DNA of 64,000 nucleotides from Epithemia pelagica (taxonomy: Eukaryota > Bacillariophyta > Bacillariophyceae > Surirellales > Surirellaceae), in the NCBI GenBank assembly GCA_946965045.2, contig OX337242.1, positions 744,001 to 808,000 of the forward strand, in the 5' to 3' direction. Positions within the stretch are counted from its first letter, which is position 1. Every line of letters starts with the position of its first letter. This document shows, piece by piece, positions 63,079 through 64,000 of the stretch. The notes beneath the pieces were generated by a model. That model was not told the DNA's origin and did not search any database. It saw only the letters and a list, made by a program, of their open reading frames with translations. The position numbers were made by a program, and so were the translations under genes.

Positions 63079-63741
63079 TTAGAGGAAGGCAATCGCGACG
63101 GTAGCCAACATTCCGACGAACGCAAAGGACGATGCCTTGGCAGCGGTTGAACCGGCACTCGACATAGCTCGCGTTGGAACTGGTGTCGAGGCTTTTGTCG
63201 GAGCTTTTGTGGGTGATTTGGTCGGCGATGCAGACATCAAGGTGCACGTTCCGAGTCCCATACCGGGTTCGACCGTCGCGGCGGTATTGCTGCAGCAAGC
63301 AAAGGAAGGAGGGCCGGTGCATGAATACGGAGTCAATTGTCCGGTAAAACCGTAATCACGCTTACAAATTGCTTCGGGACTTTGACCGAGACGAGCCACG
63401 GGTGCGAGTGCTCCCGTTGGAATACAATCCATAATCCCATCACCGTCGGCATCGACGGCAGGATCGGTCTCAAGAACGTCTTTCGAGGCGGATGCTGCCA
63501 TTTTGGTACACGTACCTAAAGCCATGCCGGGTTCGCGAGTATCGTCGCCATCGGTGCAACAGGCACCTGGGGTTGCACCAGTACACTCGTAGGGGGTCGT
63601 AGTGCCGACCCACACGTAATCACGCTGGCAGACCTCGTGAGACGCAATGGGGGTTGGAATACAATCCGTGAACAAGGCGTTGACAGAAGGGGTAGTGGAG
63701 ATGGCGGCGATAGCGGCAATGGCGTAGATAGAGAGCTTCAT
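63079..63741 (-). CDS. Secreted Cys-rich two-repeat protein, copy 3
   Basis: Protein identical to copy 2 over all 220 residues. The upstream region differs from copy 2 by one base in the spacer (about 63789). The intact frame in two copies against a stop in the first suggests that dosage, or the array itself, is maintained. Confidence 0.8.
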   Translation of the reverse strand: MKLSIYAIAAIAAISTTPSVNALFTDCIPTPIASHEVCQRDYVWVGTTTPYECTGATPGACCTDGDDTREPGMALGTCTKMAASASKDVLETDPAVDADGDGIMDCIPTGALAPVARLGQSPEAICKRDYGFTGQLTPYSCTGPPSFACCSNTAATVEPGMGLGTCTLMSASPTKSPTKAPTKASTPVPTRAMSSAGSTAAKASSFAFVGMLATVAIAFL

Positions 63742-64000
63742 GTTGTTAGTTGATCGTTTGGTTTGGTTTGTCGGTTGGTTATGAAATGCTATTTCGTAGC
63801 GTAAGTTTTAAAAATTGTGTGATAATCGATGGATTTTACTCTCCTCGGAGATCCCATACGGAGGATACTACTGGCGCGTTCAAAAAAAGAAAGTTCCCGG
63901 CATCGCAAGAACATATTATATGATCAGGACAAAGTTCTGTGGCCAGTGGCCATGTGTCCATTCCACAGTTTTCCCGATCAGTTCAACGAATTGGATCTTG

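Larger units (their letters stand above)
58207..64000. repeat. Tandem array of 1,953-bp units (two full copies and a third cut by the window end)
   Basis: Copies begin at about 58207, 60160 and 62113. A marker word CCGTTCC recurs at 58211, 60164 and 62117, exactly 1,953 bp apart. I count about five differences between copies 1 and 2 and two between copies 2 and 3 by eye, so the amplification is recent. The third copy runs off the window at 64000. Each unit carries one minus-strand secreted-protein gene. Confidence 0.95.

Overview
The window looks like nuclear DNA of a diatom, probably pennate. The reasons are: single-copy eukaryotic genes with short GT-AG introns (68-346 nt); a nucleus-encoded plastid-type ribosomal protein L10 whose signal peptide ends in a GFSP motif like the diatom ASAFAP plastid-import motif; a bacterial-type leucyl-tRNA synthetase with a long targeting presequence; secreted proteins with PTK-rich linkers; and a zinc-finger protein with a Cys/His domain I associate with diatom genomes. 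The species assignment is inference from sequence alone.

Layout. 0.5-10 kb: TFIIE-alpha, a gluconokinase-like P-loop kinase, a membrane protein, a TrmH/SpoU-type methyltransferase and a cytochrome P450. 10.4-22.9 kb is an island of mobile or selfish DNA: a two-gene PIF/Harbinger element (Myb-like plus DDE transposase), a 1.17-kb segment bounded by 29-bp inverted repeats, a Crinkler/RHS-type P-loop plus REase-like gene, a CAA-rich stretch with two weak genes, a 1,144-aa transposase-like protein, and a 411-bp element with terminal inverted repeats. 23.1-24.4 kb holds an intact chimeric reading frame made of the leucyl-tRNA synthetase presequence and part of the P450. 24.6-48.9 kb is a run of conserved genes: kinesin-4, leucyl-tRNA synthetase, a helical-repeat protein, a ROK sugar kinase, an ankyrin protein, a PP2C phosphatase, a zinc-finger protein and plastid L10.

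50.39-57.12 kb is a complete hAT transposon of 6,731 bp. It has perfect 16-bp terminal inverted repeats, a perfect 8-bp target-site duplication (ATGTTCAT), dense subterminal AAGTAC/GTACTT motifs and a 1,350-aa hAT transposase. Convergent to the transposase is a cargo gene for an endonuclease III-like HhH-GPD DNA glycosylase that keeps the catalytic Lys and Asp. This is the most striking system in the window. From 58.2 kb to the window end lies a head-to-tail array of 1,953-bp units, each carrying a small secreted Cys-rich protein gene; the first copy has a nonsense mutation.

Two themes run through the window. One is mobile elements with unusual gene content. The other is duplication at many scales: two-copy tandem repeats of 26, 27, 33, 42, 90 and about 181 bp, the 1,953-bp array, and an old larger duplication inferred from the chimera, which lies in order and orientation between its two parent genes exactly as a tandem-duplication breakpoint would.
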